The translations under genes and the position numbers were made by a program. Under the pieces are notes generated by a model. The model was not told the origin of the DNA and ran no database searches. It was given only the letters and a program-made list of their open reading frames with translations. A stretch of 51,596 nt of DNA from Anaerolinea sp. (GTDB lineage: Bacteria > Chloroflexota > Dehalococcoidia > Tepidiformales > Tepidiformaceae), in NCBI GenBank assembly GCA_013822275.1, contig PNKC01000015.1, forward strand, positions 1 through 51,596, given 5' to 3'. Shown here piece after piece: positions 38,064 to 45,379 of the stretch; within the stretch, counting starts at the first letter, position 1, and each line of letters begins with the position of its first letter.

Positions 38064-39092
38064 ATGGACCCCGTTGCGGCGCTCAAGCGCATCGCCTTCT
38101 TGCTGGAACGCGCCGATGAACCCACCTACCGGGTGCGCGCCTTTCGCAATGCCGCCGCCGTGCTGGACGAAGCCGGCCCTGCCCGCGTGGAGGACCTTGC
38201 CCGCCGCGGCTCGCTGCGCGACTTGCACGGCGTTGGCGAAGTAACAGCGAAAGTCGTCAGCGAAGCCCTTGCCGGGCAGGTCCCCGGCTACCTGGTGAAG
38301 CTGGAGGACGACGCTGCGTCCACGCCTCTGCCAGGCGGTGGCGAAGCGATCCTCGCGGCGCTGCGCGGCGACTGCCACGTCCACTCCGACTGGTCCGATG
38401 GTGGCAGCCCCATCCGCGAGATGGCCGAGGCAGCCCGCGAACTCGGCCACGACTACATTGTCCTCTCCGACCACTCGCCCCGGCTCACCGTCGCCCGCGG
38501 GCTCACGGCGGCGCGCCTGAAGGAACAGCTCGGCGTGGTGGCCGCGCTCAACGACGAATTCGCCCCTTTCCGCATCCTCACCGGGGTCGAATGCGACATC
38601 CTGGATGACGGCTCACTGGACCAGGAGGAGGAGCTGTTGGCGCAGGTCGACCTCGTCGTCGCCAGCGTCCACAGCAAGCTGCGGATGCCTTCCAGCGAGA
38701 TGACGCCGCGCATGGTCGCGGCAATCGCGAACTCCCATATGGACATCCTCGGCCACTGCACCGGACGCATGAAAGCGGGGAAGAAGGACCGGCCGGAATC
38801 GGAATTCAACGCCGAGATCGTGTTCGCGGCCTGCCGCCACCTGGGCAAGGCGGTGGAGATTAACTGTCGCCCTGAGCGGCTGGACCCGCCCCGCAGGCTC
38901 ATCACGCTCGCCCTTGAGATGGGTTGCGACTTCGCAATCGACAGCGACGCCCATGCGCCGGGCCAGCTTGCCTGGTTGCCGTATGGCGCCAGCCGGGCGG
39001 CGGAGTGTGGGGTGCCGGTTGAGCGCATCGTCAACACGAAAGCCGCCCGGGACCTGGTGGTCTGGGCGGCTTCGCACGACAGAGAGGGCTGA
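38064..39092 (+). CDS. HhH-PHP protein related to PolX C-terminal domain
   Basis: The 342-residue product has an N-terminal PolX-type helix-hairpin-helix region (DPVAALKRIAFLLERADEPT, GVGEVTAKVVSEALAG), then a PHP phosphoesterase domain: GDCHVHSDWSDGGSPIREM (first metal motif HxH), DYIVLSDHSPRL, TGVECDILDDG, ASVHSKL, LGHCTGR and DSDAHAPGQL. In PolX, HhH, nucleotidyltransferase and PHP occur together over about 570 residues; here the polymerase core is absent. It may be a stand-alone PHP phosphatase or nuclease that docks with nucleic acid. CACAAT precedes the ATG at 7 bases. Confidence 0.85.
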   Translation: MDPVAALKRIAFLLERADEPTYRVRAFRNAAAVLDEAGPARVEDLARRGSLRDLHGVGEVTAKVVSEALAGQVPGYLVKLEDDAASTPLPGGGEAILAALRGDCHVHSDWSDGGSPIREMAEAARELGHDYIVLSDHSPRLTVARGLTAARLKEQLGVVAALNDEFAPFRILTGVECDILDDGSLDQEEELLAQVDLVVASVHSKLRMPSSEMTPRMVAAIANSHMDILGHCTGRMKAGKKDRPESEFNAEIVFAACRHLGKAVEINCRPERLDPPRRLITLALEMGCDFAIDSDAHAPGQLAWLPYGASRAAECGVPVERIVNTKAARDLVVWAASHDREG

Positions 39093-39108
39093 AGAAAGGC
39101 GGTCCGGC

Positions 39109-40050
39109 TCACTCCGTCATTCGAAGCGTGCGCGTTACAAACTGGGACGGCGGCTGGCTGTTGCCGCCGGTTTCGCCGCCAGCCGTAATAGTACCGGCCG
39201 GGAGGAGGATGCCTTTCCACGGTTGGCTGGGGTTGCCGGCTGAGGTGACTTTCACCGCCGCCCAGGACGCGATCGTGAATTCGATAGTCCCGCAGTTGCC
39301 GGTGCACTTCGCCTTCGTGATGATGGGCAGGATGATGACGGAACCGACGGGCGGCGCGTCGATGTTGCCGTTGCCACCGTGCGAAAACGTCTGCCAGGCA
39401 TTGGGGTCCACCTGGTGGACATCTCCGCCGCCATTGAAGCTGCCCTTGAACTTGTTGCTCGGGTTGTTGCCGCTGCTCAGCTGGTAGTTCGGGCCCGTGA
39501 CCTTGTTGTCCGCGTCCCAGTTGTTCGAACGAAAAACAACCTCCTGGCCCTCGCAGACGCTGAGGCCGCCGCATGACTGGGGGTTGCCGGTCCGTTGGCC
39601 GCCCCACACGGTGAACGGCGTCGCGCCGCCAGGCTCAAACCGGTACCCGGTAACGGCCTGTGCCTGGACGGTCGCGCGGGCCGATGGGTCCGCCCCACTG
39701 AGGCCGATGAACTTCAGAAAGGAGTACTCGACGTGCCGCGCCGCAACGACGGTGATGGAGGTGTTCGTCTGGTTGAAACTGACGGTGGAGATGGTCTCCG
39801 CGCCGCCGTTGTTCGTGGTATAGGCCTGCGCCGCGTTCGTCGCTGCGGTGGTGGAGGGGAGGTCCTGCGCGCCAGCGAGGGCCGCCGCGTCCGCGACCTT
39901 CTGGAGGTCGGTCCGCGTGTACACGACGCGGCCGATATCCACGGAAAGGCCAACGAGGGCGAGGAAGACCACCAGGCCTCCCGCGAACAGGGCAAGGACC
40001 TGGCCCCGTTCCTGGCTGACTTTCGTGGAGAGTGCGTCCGCGGCGTTCAT
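39109..40050 (-). CDS. TadG/TadE-like Flp pilus-assembly protein
   Basis: The 313-residue product has the TadG start: SQERGQVLALFAGGLVVF, LALVGLSVDIGRVVYTRTDL and QKVADAAALAGAQDLPS. This region has one membrane helix (about 18-40) and the conserved Glu-Arg-Gly-Gln. The external part is Gly/Asn/Thr-rich (FKGSFNGGGDVHQVD) with four Cys residues that may pair. It should be an inner-membrane-anchored surface protein. GGGGGAT precedes the ATG. No other tad genes are near. The extended promoter region holds an 11-base-spaced direct repeat. Confidence 0.83.
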   Translation of the reverse strand: MNAADALSTKVSQERGQVLALFAGGLVVFLALVGLSVDIGRVVYTRTDLQKVADAAALAGAQDLPSTTAATNAAQAYTTNNGGAETISTVSFNQTNTSITVVAARHVEYSFLKFIGLSGADPSARATVQAQAVTGYRFEPGGATPFTVWGGQRTGNPQSCGGLSVCEGQEVVFRSNNWDADNKVTGPNYQLSSGNNPSNKFKGSFNGGGDVHQVDPNAWQTFSHGGNGNIDAPPVGSVIILPIITKAKCTGNCGTIEFTIASWAAVKVTSAGNPSQPWKGILLPAGTITAGGETGGNSQPPSQFVTRTLRMTE

Positions 40051-40192
40051 CTGGGTATCCCCCGTTCTGTTACTGGAAAGAGTACGAAGTTGCGCGCTGG
40101 TGGACTACGGTTGCGCGGTCGTTTCTGGGTGATAGTGTAGTGACAATCTTCGCGTTCCTGTTCACTTTCGCAGGCCGCAACTCGCGACACTC

Positions 40193-40211
40193 GTTAGAGT
40201 ACTGTTAGAGT
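40193..40211. promoter_or_regulatory. Direct repeat GTTAGAGT, 11-base spacing
   Basis: Two exact GTTAGAGT copies (40193-40200 and 40204-40211) are 11 bases apart, one DNA turn, the layout of OmpR/PhoB-type sites. They lie about 145-160 bases before the TadG-like gene. Confidence 0.4.
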
Positions 40212-40323
40212 TCCACATTCAGCCTGTGTCAAACACTGCCGTCCACCGCTGTAACCCGTAACGCGACTCCGTCCGCACTGCTGGAGGCAGGCGAAGTGCG
40301 GTGCGGGCCGCGCGCAACAACGA

Positions 40324-40345
40324 GGGGGCTCCTTGCGAAGCCCCC
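40324..40345 (-). terminator. Hairpin after pnp
   Basis: GGGGGCT (40324-40330) pairs with AGCCCCC (40339-40345) around an 8-base loop. On the minus strand it is 26 bases after the pnp stop and is followed by TCGTTGTTG, so it is a reasonable Rho-independent-like terminator. Confidence 0.55.
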
Positions 40346-40370
40346 CTTGAAGTTCATGAATGGCCGGCGG

Positions 40371-42863
40371 CTACTCTTCCTCGTACGAGGCGATGCCACC
40401 AAGCCCACGCCGCGGAGGAGGCGGAGGTGGAGGCGCGCCGCCTTCACTTGGTCCCGCGTCCGTGCGGCGCGTCCATCCGCGGCTGGCGCCGCCGAGCGGG
40501 GTGCCACCGCCACGGCCGCCGGCGAAGCCACCTTCGCGCTGGCCTCCGCCGCCGCCACCACCGCGCTGGCCTCCGCCGAAGCCGCCGCGCTGGCCTCCGC
40601 CGCCGCCACGGCCGCCGAAGCCACCACGGTCACCGCCGCGATCACCGCCACGGTCGCGGCCACCGCCGCCGCCGAAGCCGCTGCCCCGCTGGCCGCCGCC
40701 GCGAGGGCCGCCGCGGTCACCGCGAGGGGGGCCACCCCGGCCACGGTCGCCGCCACCACCACCAGGAGGAGGCGTGGGCGCTTCTTCGCCGAGCAGGACC
40801 GCCCGGCGCGAGAGGTTGATGCGGCCAAGGTTGTCGATCTCCGTGACCATCACGGTCACTTCGTCGCCAACGTCCACTTCGTCCTCAACCCGCTCGATGT
40901 GCTCTTCGCCAAGCTGGGAGATGTGGACAAGGCCTTCCTTGCCGGGGAGGATTTCGACGAAGGCGCCGAAGTTGAGGAGGCGGGTTACCTTGCCGGTGTA
41001 CACCTCGCCTATTTTCACTTCCTTGGTGAGGCCTTCGATCATGGCGATCGCCTTGCGGGCGACCGTTTCGTTGATCCCACCGACAAAGACGGTGCCGTCC
41101 TCTTCGATGTCGATCGTCGCGCCGCCGGCTTCTTCCTGGATCTTGCGGATCATCTTGCCGCCGGGGCCGATGACCGTGCCGATCAACTCAGGGTTGATCT
41201 GGATGCGGTACATCTTCGGCGCGTAGTCCGAAACCTCTTCGCGCGGGGCGGGAAGGACCTCGAGCATGCTGTCGAGGATGTAGTCGCGGGCGACCTTGGC
41301 CTGGAGGAGTGCCGTCCTGAGCAATTCGTGGGAGAGGCCGCCGCTCTTGTTGTCGAGCTGTAGCGCCGTGATGCCGTCACGCGTCCCGGCGACCTTGAAG
41401 TCCATGTCGCCCATGAAGTCTTCCTGGCCGGCGATGTCGGTGAGCACCTTGTACTCGCCGTTTTCGCCGCTGATCAGGCCCATCGCGATACCTGCGACGG
41501 GGGATGAGATCGGGACGCCCGCGTCCATGAGGGCGAGGGTGCTTCCGCAAACGCTGGCCATGGAGCTGGAGCCGTTCGACATCATCGTCTCGCTGACGAC
41601 GCGGATCGCGTAGGGGAACTCGTCCGTGGTCGGGAGCACCGGCTCAAGGGCCCGTTCGGCGAGGGCGCCGTGGCCGATTTCACGCCGGCCAGGCCCGCGC
41701 ATCGGCCGGACTTCACCCACGGAATAGGGTGGGAAGTTGTACTGATGCATGTAGCGCTTGGACTCATCCGGGGAAAGCGTGTCCAGCTTCTGGGCCATGC
41801 TGATGCCGCCGAGGGTGGCAACGCTGAGCACCTGGGTTTCGCCTCGCTGGAAGAGCCCCGTGCCGTGGGTGCGCGGGAGCACGCCGACGTGGATGGAGAG
41901 CTCGCGCACCTGGGTGGTTTCGCGGCCGTCCGCCCGCTTGCCGGTCTCAAGGATCTGCTTGCGCATCGCCTTCTTGATGACACTCTGCAAGGCGTCGCGG
42001 ATTTCGCTCGCCTTGTATTCCTCGCCGAACTTCTCCTTCAGTTCCTCGGTGATCGCCTTGTTGGCGTCACTGCGCTCGCTGGTGGCGTTGGCGATCAGTT
42101 CGGGGATGCGGTCCTGGAGGTACTCGCTCACCTTCGCGGTCACCTCCGCGTTGTCGGGAGCGGGGACAAAGGCCTTCTTGACCGGCGCGGCGACCCGCGC
42201 GATCTCCTCCTGGAGGGCGATGATGAGCCTGTTCGCTTCCTGGGCGACTTCGACGGCTTCCAGGATGAGGTCTTCGGGAGCTTCTTTCGCGCCCGCTTCG
42301 ATCATCACAACCGCGTCCCTGGTGCCGGCGACAATGAGGTCCAAGTCGCCCGCCTCGCACTGCTCAAAAGTCGGGTTGATGATGAATTCGCCCTCGATGC
42401 GCGTCACGCGGACGCTGCTCACAGGGCCGTCAAAGGGGATGTCACTGATCATCAGGGCGGCGCTGGCGCCGATCGTGATCAGCGTGTCTGGCTGGTTCTC
42501 GCGGTCCGCGGAGAGTGTGGTCGCGATGATCTGGACATCCTGGCGGAAGCCCTTTGGGAAGAGGGGCCGCAGGGGGCGGTCCGTCTGGCGCATGGCAAGG
42601 ATGCCATCGTTGCTCGCGCGGCCTTCGCGGCGAGGGAAGCCACCAGGGATTTTGCCCACGGCGTAGAGGCGTTCTTCGTAGTCAATCGTCAGCGGGAAGA
42701 AGTCGAGTCCTTCCCGCGCTTCCGCCATGCAGGCGGTGACGAGGACGACGGTATCGCCGAGGCGGACGGTGACGGCGCCGTTGGCTTGCTGTGCAAGGAT
42801 GCCGTGCTGAATGGTGAGGGTCTTGCCCCCGATTTCGAGTTCGTAGGTCCTGGGTTCGTTCAT
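40371..42863 (-). CDS. pnp: Polyribonucleotide nucleotidyltransferase with a Gly/Arg-rich tail
   Basis: PNPase degrades RNA 3' to 5' with phosphate and can add nucleotides. The product has two RNase PH domains (GKIPGGFPRREGR; GETQVLSVATLGG, RREIGHGALAERAL, SETMMSNGSSSMASVCG), a KH domain (IGPGGKMIRKIQEEAGG) and an S1 domain (GEVYTGKVTRLLNFGAFVEI). The length is 830 residues against about 700 normally. The last 130 or so (after RINLSRRAVLLGEE) are almost only Gly, Arg, Asp, Gln and Pro (RGG and GGF repeats), ending PPPPPPPRRGLG. A 6-base stem-loop lies in its leader. It follows rpsO, as in many bacteria. Confidence 0.96.
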   Translation of the reverse strand: MNEPRTYELEIGGKTLTIQHGILAQQANGAVTVRLGDTVVLVTACMAEAREGLDFFPLTIDYEERLYAVGKIPGGFPRREGRASNDGILAMRQTDRPLRPLFPKGFRQDVQIIATTLSADRENQPDTLITIGASAALMISDIPFDGPVSSVRVTRIEGEFIINPTFEQCEAGDLDLIVAGTRDAVVMIEAGAKEAPEDLILEAVEVAQEANRLIIALQEEIARVAAPVKKAFVPAPDNAEVTAKVSEYLQDRIPELIANATSERSDANKAITEELKEKFGEEYKASEIRDALQSVIKKAMRKQILETGKRADGRETTQVRELSIHVGVLPRTHGTGLFQRGETQVLSVATLGGISMAQKLDTLSPDESKRYMHQYNFPPYSVGEVRPMRGPGRREIGHGALAERALEPVLPTTDEFPYAIRVVSETMMSNGSSSMASVCGSTLALMDAGVPISSPVAGIAMGLISGENGEYKVLTDIAGQEDFMGDMDFKVAGTRDGITALQLDNKSGGLSHELLRTALLQAKVARDYILDSMLEVLPAPREEVSDYAPKMYRIQINPELIGTVIGPGGKMIRKIQEEAGGATIDIEEDGTVFVGGINETVARKAIAMIEGLTKEVKIGEVYTGKVTRLLNFGAFVEILPGKEGLVHISQLGEEHIERVEDEVDVGDEVTVMVTEIDNLGRINLSRRAVLLGEEAPTPPPGGGGGDRGRGGPPRGDRGGPRGGGQRGSGFGGGGGRDRGGDRGGDRGGFGGRGGGGGQRGGFGGGQRGGGGGGGQREGGFAGGRGGGTPLGGASRGWTRRTDAGPSEGGAPPPPPPPRRGLGGIASYEEE

Positions 42864-42921
42864 GCTCTCTCTGTCTGTCTCTTTACTTCTACATTGCCCT
42901 GGTCCGGGTACGCATACCTGC

Positions 42922-42940
42922 TGTGGCCGTTCACGCCACA
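42922..42940 (-). other. Stem-loop in the pnp leader
   Basis: TGTGGC (42922-42927) pairs with GCCACA (42935-42940) around 7 bases, 60-80 bases before the pnp ATG. In enterobacteria pnp is autoregulated through an RNase III-cut leader stem; this hairpin is a candidate for similar control, by analogy only. Confidence 0.35.
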
Positions 42941-43041
42941 CGGACTCTGGTGATTCGGCCATCCCGCTGACTGGGGGATGGGGGCAAAGGCTGTGGATTC
43001 GGGGGCGGTTGCTGATCCTCTAGAACGCAGAACGGCCCCCG

Positions 43042-43308
43042 CTACTTGCGGAGGCCGAGCCGTGCGATCAGTTCGCGATACCGGTTCACGTCGCGGTTAT
43101 TGAGGTAGCGGAGCTGCCGGCGCCGCTGGCCAACAAGCTTGAGAAGGCCACGACGGGTGTGGTAGTCGTGCTTGTTCGCCTTCAGGTGCGTGGTGAGGTA
43201 CTTAATCCGCTCCGTCAGGATGGCTACCTGGACTTCAGGCGATCCCGTATCCTGCGTGTGGACGGCGTACGACTTGATCAGTTCGTTCTTGTTCTCTTGG
43301 GTCAGCAA
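43042..43308 (-). CDS. rpsO: 30S ribosomal protein S15
   Basis: The 88-residue product reads [20 protein letters not shown], then [39 protein letters not shown] and [20 protein letters not shown], a full-length S15. It binds the 16S rRNA central domain. The start codon must be TTG, as the family starts M-L-T at this point. The nearest Shine-Dalgarno-like AGAAGG touches the TTG, and an AAGGAAG is further away, so translation may be special or autoregulated. It lies upstream of pnp on the same strand, the usual order. Confidence 0.96.
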   Translation of the reverse strand: MLTQENKNELIKSYAVHTQDTGSPEVQVAILTERIKYLTTHLKANKHDYHTRRGLLKLVGQRRRQLRYLNNRDVNRYRELIARLGLRK

Positions 43309-43366
43309 CCTTCTCTTGGTTCTTCCTTTGCCTTACGTGTGAACACCAAGCAAAGTAACACACAGC

Positions 43367-43897
43367 ATGACTGGCGGCAATTTCGGCTCCACCCCCGCGC
43401 TCATCTTGCTCTCTGGCCTGCCGGGGGCGGGCAAGACGACGTTCGCCCATGCCCTCGCCGAAGTGCTCGACTTCGAGCACGTTGAGAGCGACGCCGTCCG
43501 CCGCGGGCTGGCTCCCCGGCCAGCCTACACGCCGGCGGAGAACGGCCTGGTCTTCGAAACGGTTGAAGCCCGGGCGCGGGCCGCCCTGGAAGCTGGCCGC
43601 CACGCCCTGGTGGACGCAACCAACCTCTCCAACCGCGACCGGCGGCGCTTCGTGCGCCTCGCCCGGCGGCTGGATGCCACCCTCGTCCCGGTGCGCCTGA
43701 CGGCTCCGGAAGCGACCATCCGAGACCGGCTGGCAAACCCGCGTGAGGGCTTCTCACAGGCGAACTTGGCGATCTACGAAGCGATGCGGGACCGCGTCCA
43801 GCAGCTTGCCGCACCGGTTGTGGTAGTCGATACCCGCTTCTCCCTCCAGCCTGCGATCGACCTCGTCCTCCGCCTGATCAACGATGAGGAGACGTGA
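43367..43897 (+). CDS. AAA family P-loop kinase-like protein
   Basis: The 176-residue product has a Walker A motif GLPGAGKTTFAHALAE at residues 17-32, with a DATNLSNRDRRRFVRLARR block and PVRLTAPEATIRDRLANPRE, the pattern of the PNKP/zeta-toxin-like kinase family. It could phosphorylate a nucleic acid end, a small metabolite or a nucleotide; none is proven. It divides the ATP-binding domain with a lid Arg (RDRLANPRE). Its TGA overlaps the GTG of the next gene, so the two are coupled. It is divergent from rpsO. Confidence 0.85.
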   Translation: MTGGNFGSTPALILLSGLPGAGKTTFAHALAEVLDFEHVESDAVRRGLAPRPAYTPAENGLVFETVEARARAALEAGRHALVDATNLSNRDRRRFVRLARRLDATLVPVRLTAPEATIRDRLANPREGFSQANLAIYEAMRDRVQQLAAPVVVVDTRFSLQPAIDLVLRLINDEET

Positions 43898-44223
43898 ACG
43901 AGAACCGGCCCTTCCTCGTCGTCCGGGCCCGCCCAAAGCCAGAAGCCCGCGAGCGGTTTGAACGGTGGTTCAGGCAGGTCCACCTCCGGGACATCGGCCG
44001 CATCCCCGGCTTCGTACGCATCCGCGCCGGCTTCACCCCGGCCGGTACGGCGCTCGGCATCTACGACTTCGAGAGCAACGACGTGGTGCAGACCACGCTC
44101 GCGAGCAGCGAAGCTGCCTACGCCCGCGGCACCTGGGAGCAGTGGGCGCCGGAACTGGAAGAGCTGCTGATCGAGATCTTCGCGCCGTTGTTCCCGCTGC
44201 CGATCTACGAGTCAGTCTGTTAG
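43894..44223 (+). CDS. Small alpha/beta protein, possibly dimeric ferredoxin-like barrel
   Basis: The 109-residue product reads RPFLVVRARPKPEARERFERWFRQVHLRDIG, FVRIRAGFTPAGTALGIYDF and ESNDVVQTTLAS, with EQWAPELEELLIEIFAPLF at the end. The strand-helix-strand-strand order is that of dimeric alpha-beta barrels (EthD/monooxygenase-like), but no specific family is clear. GTG at 43894 overlaps the P-loop gene stop; 13 bases separate its stop from the next gene. It seems part of a three-gene unit. Confidence 0.65.
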   Translation: MNENRPFLVVRARPKPEARERFERWFRQVHLRDIGRIPGFVRIRAGFTPAGTALGIYDFESNDVVQTTLASSEAAYARGTWEQWAPELEELLIEIFAPLFPLPIYESVC

Positions 44224-44236
44224 GGTTGGCGCCACG

Positions 44237-44467
44237 ATGAACTGCCCATCCTGTCGCGGTCACATGGTCGAGGCCGTCTTCGATGTCGCGGAGCTTTTCA
44301 ACGGTGAGCCAGTCGTCTTTCGGGGCGTGCGCGGACTGCGATGCAGCCAGTGTGGGGAGACCGAAATTTCGGCCGACGTTGCCCTCGAAATCGAGGACCT
44401 GCTGCTGGAAGGACCCCCAGCGGGCGAAGAGCGCGCCCGTGTCTACGTCCTCCACTCAGCCGCCTGA
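44237..44467 (+). CDS. YgiT-type zinc finger protein
   Basis: The 76-residue product has two CxxC pairs, MNCPSCRGHM and LRCSQCGETEIS, separated by the V-V-F-R-G-V block. This is the YgiT-type zinc-ribbon seen in MqsA antitoxins and alone. There is no HTH as in MqsA, and no MqsR toxin or DUF4258 partner is visible. It is 13 bases behind the preceding gene. A function in DNA or protein binding through Zn is likely but unproved. Confidence 0.85.
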   Translation: MNCPSCRGHMVEAVFDVAELFNGEPVVFRGVRGLRCSQCGETEISADVALEIEDLLLEGPPAGEERARVYVLHSAA

Positions 44468-44494
44468 GGCACTGGCCGCGGTCCGGCGAACCGA

Positions 44495-44536
44495 GAACTC
44501 AGAACTCAGAACTCAGAACTCAGAACTCAGAACTCG
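44495..44536 (+). repeat. Tandem heptamer array, six GAACTCA units
   Basis: Five exact GAACTCA units and a final GAACTCG sit between the convergent YgiT and SDR genes and end 3 bases before the SDR stop codon. Confidence 0.75.
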
Positions 44537-44539
44537 CCT

Positions 44540-45325
44540 CTACCCCACTCCGAACAGGCTGAACATCTCCGGGTACTTCTTCAGGCTTGCGCCGCCATCA
44601 ATGTAGAGCGTCTGTCCGGTCATGAGCGACGACGCATCGGAGGCCAGGTAGAGCGCCAGGCCGGCCACGTCTTCTGGTTCGCCCGCGCGGCCCAGCGGCG
44701 CCTCGTGGATGAAGGCTTCTTCCACGCCGGGCACGGCGGTCATCCCGGCGCTCAGCGGGGTGTGGATAAGACCCGGCCCGATGGCGTTCACCCGCACCCG
44801 GTGACGCCCAAGTTCCAGCGCGCCGACCTTCGTCAGCATTGCCACGCCAGCCTTGGCCGAGCAGTAGGCCGCAAAGCCCTCGGTCGCCTGGATGGCGTTC
44901 AGGCTGGCGATGTTGATGATGCTCCCACCCTGGCCCTGCTCGATCAGCCGCTTCGCTTCGTGCTTCATGCAGAGGAACACGCCCGTGAGGGTGATGCCGA
45001 TGACCCGGTCCCACTCGGCAAGCGGGTAGTCCTGGATGGGCGAGAACCCGCCTGTCCCGGCGTTGTTCACGGCGATGTCCAGCCGCCCGAAGCGCCGGAA
45101 CGCCTGCCCCACCATCCGTTCGACGGCGGCTTCATCGCGCACATCAATGGCGGCTCCGTCGACGTAGTTGTGGCCGAGCTTGCCGATCAACTCGCCCAGG
45201 CCGTCCGCATTCAGGTCACCGGCGATGACGCGCGCGCCGTGGTCAACGAACGTCTCCACGATAGCCTTGCCAATGCCCGACGCGCCGCCGGTGACAACGG
45301 CAACCTTCCCCTCAAGCTGGCTCAC
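44540..45325 (-). CDS. SDR family oxidoreductase
   Basis: The 261-residue product is a classical short-chain dehydrogenase: GKVAVVTGGASGIGKAIVET (cofactor T-G-x-x-x-G-x-G), DIAVNNAGTGGF (N-N-A-G), GSIINIASLNAIQ (catalytic Ser), GFAAYCSAKAGVAML (Tyr and Lys of Y-x-x-x-K) and VNAIGPGLIHTPL. It uses NAD(P) to reduce or oxidise a carbonyl/alcohol; substrate unknown. The GTG start follows AAAGGGA. A perfect 15-base inverted repeat lies between it and the dienelactone hydrolase gene, on the same strand. Confidence 0.93.
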   Translation of the reverse strand: MSQLEGKVAVVTGGASGIGKAIVETFVDHGARVIAGDLNADGLGELIGKLGHNYVDGAAIDVRDEAAVERMVGQAFRRFGRLDIAVNNAGTGGFSPIQDYPLAEWDRVIGITLTGVFLCMKHEAKRLIEQGQGGSIINIASLNAIQATEGFAAYCSAKAGVAMLTKVGALELGRHRVRVNAIGPGLIHTPLSAGMTAVPGVEEAFIHEAPLGRAGEPEDVAGLALYLASDASSLMTGQTLYIDGGASLKKYPEMFSLFGVG

Positions 45326-45337
45326 TGAATTCCCTTT

Positions 45338-45376
45338 CGAACCACCAAGACACCAAGCTCTTGTCTTGGTGGTTCG
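45338..45376 (-). repeat. Perfect 15-base inverted repeat between hydrolase and SDR genes
   Basis: CGAACCACCAAGACA (45338-45352) and TGTCTTGGTGGTTCG (45362-45376) pair exactly around 9 bases. It lies 3 bases after the dienelactone hydrolase stop codon. It shares its sequence with the repeats at 30966 and 31038. There is no U run, so a terminator role is uncertain. Confidence 0.65.
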
Positions 45377-45379
45377 TTC

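Larger units (their letters stand above)
40051..40370. other. Intergenic interval between pnp and the TadG-like gene
   Basis: About 320 bases with no convincing gene. It holds the direct repeats at 40193-40211, probably the TadG-gene promoter, and the hairpin after pnp at 40324-40345. The remainder shows nothing I can name. Confidence 0.6.

Noticed and set aside
40296-41363. Ala-rich plus-strand frame opposite pnp
   Set aside because: It is the antisense of the Gly/Arg-rich PNPase tail; repeated Ala/Ala/Thr is what GGC/GCC runs give when read backwards.
42863-43041. A known riboswitch or structured RNA in the rpsO-pnp gap
   Set aside because: Only a small hairpin (42922-42940) and G-rich runs are seen. 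No family consensus could be recognised by eye.
44495-44536. CRISPR-like array at the GAACTCA repeats
   Set aside because: The units are 7 bases with no spacers, and no cas genes are present in the window.
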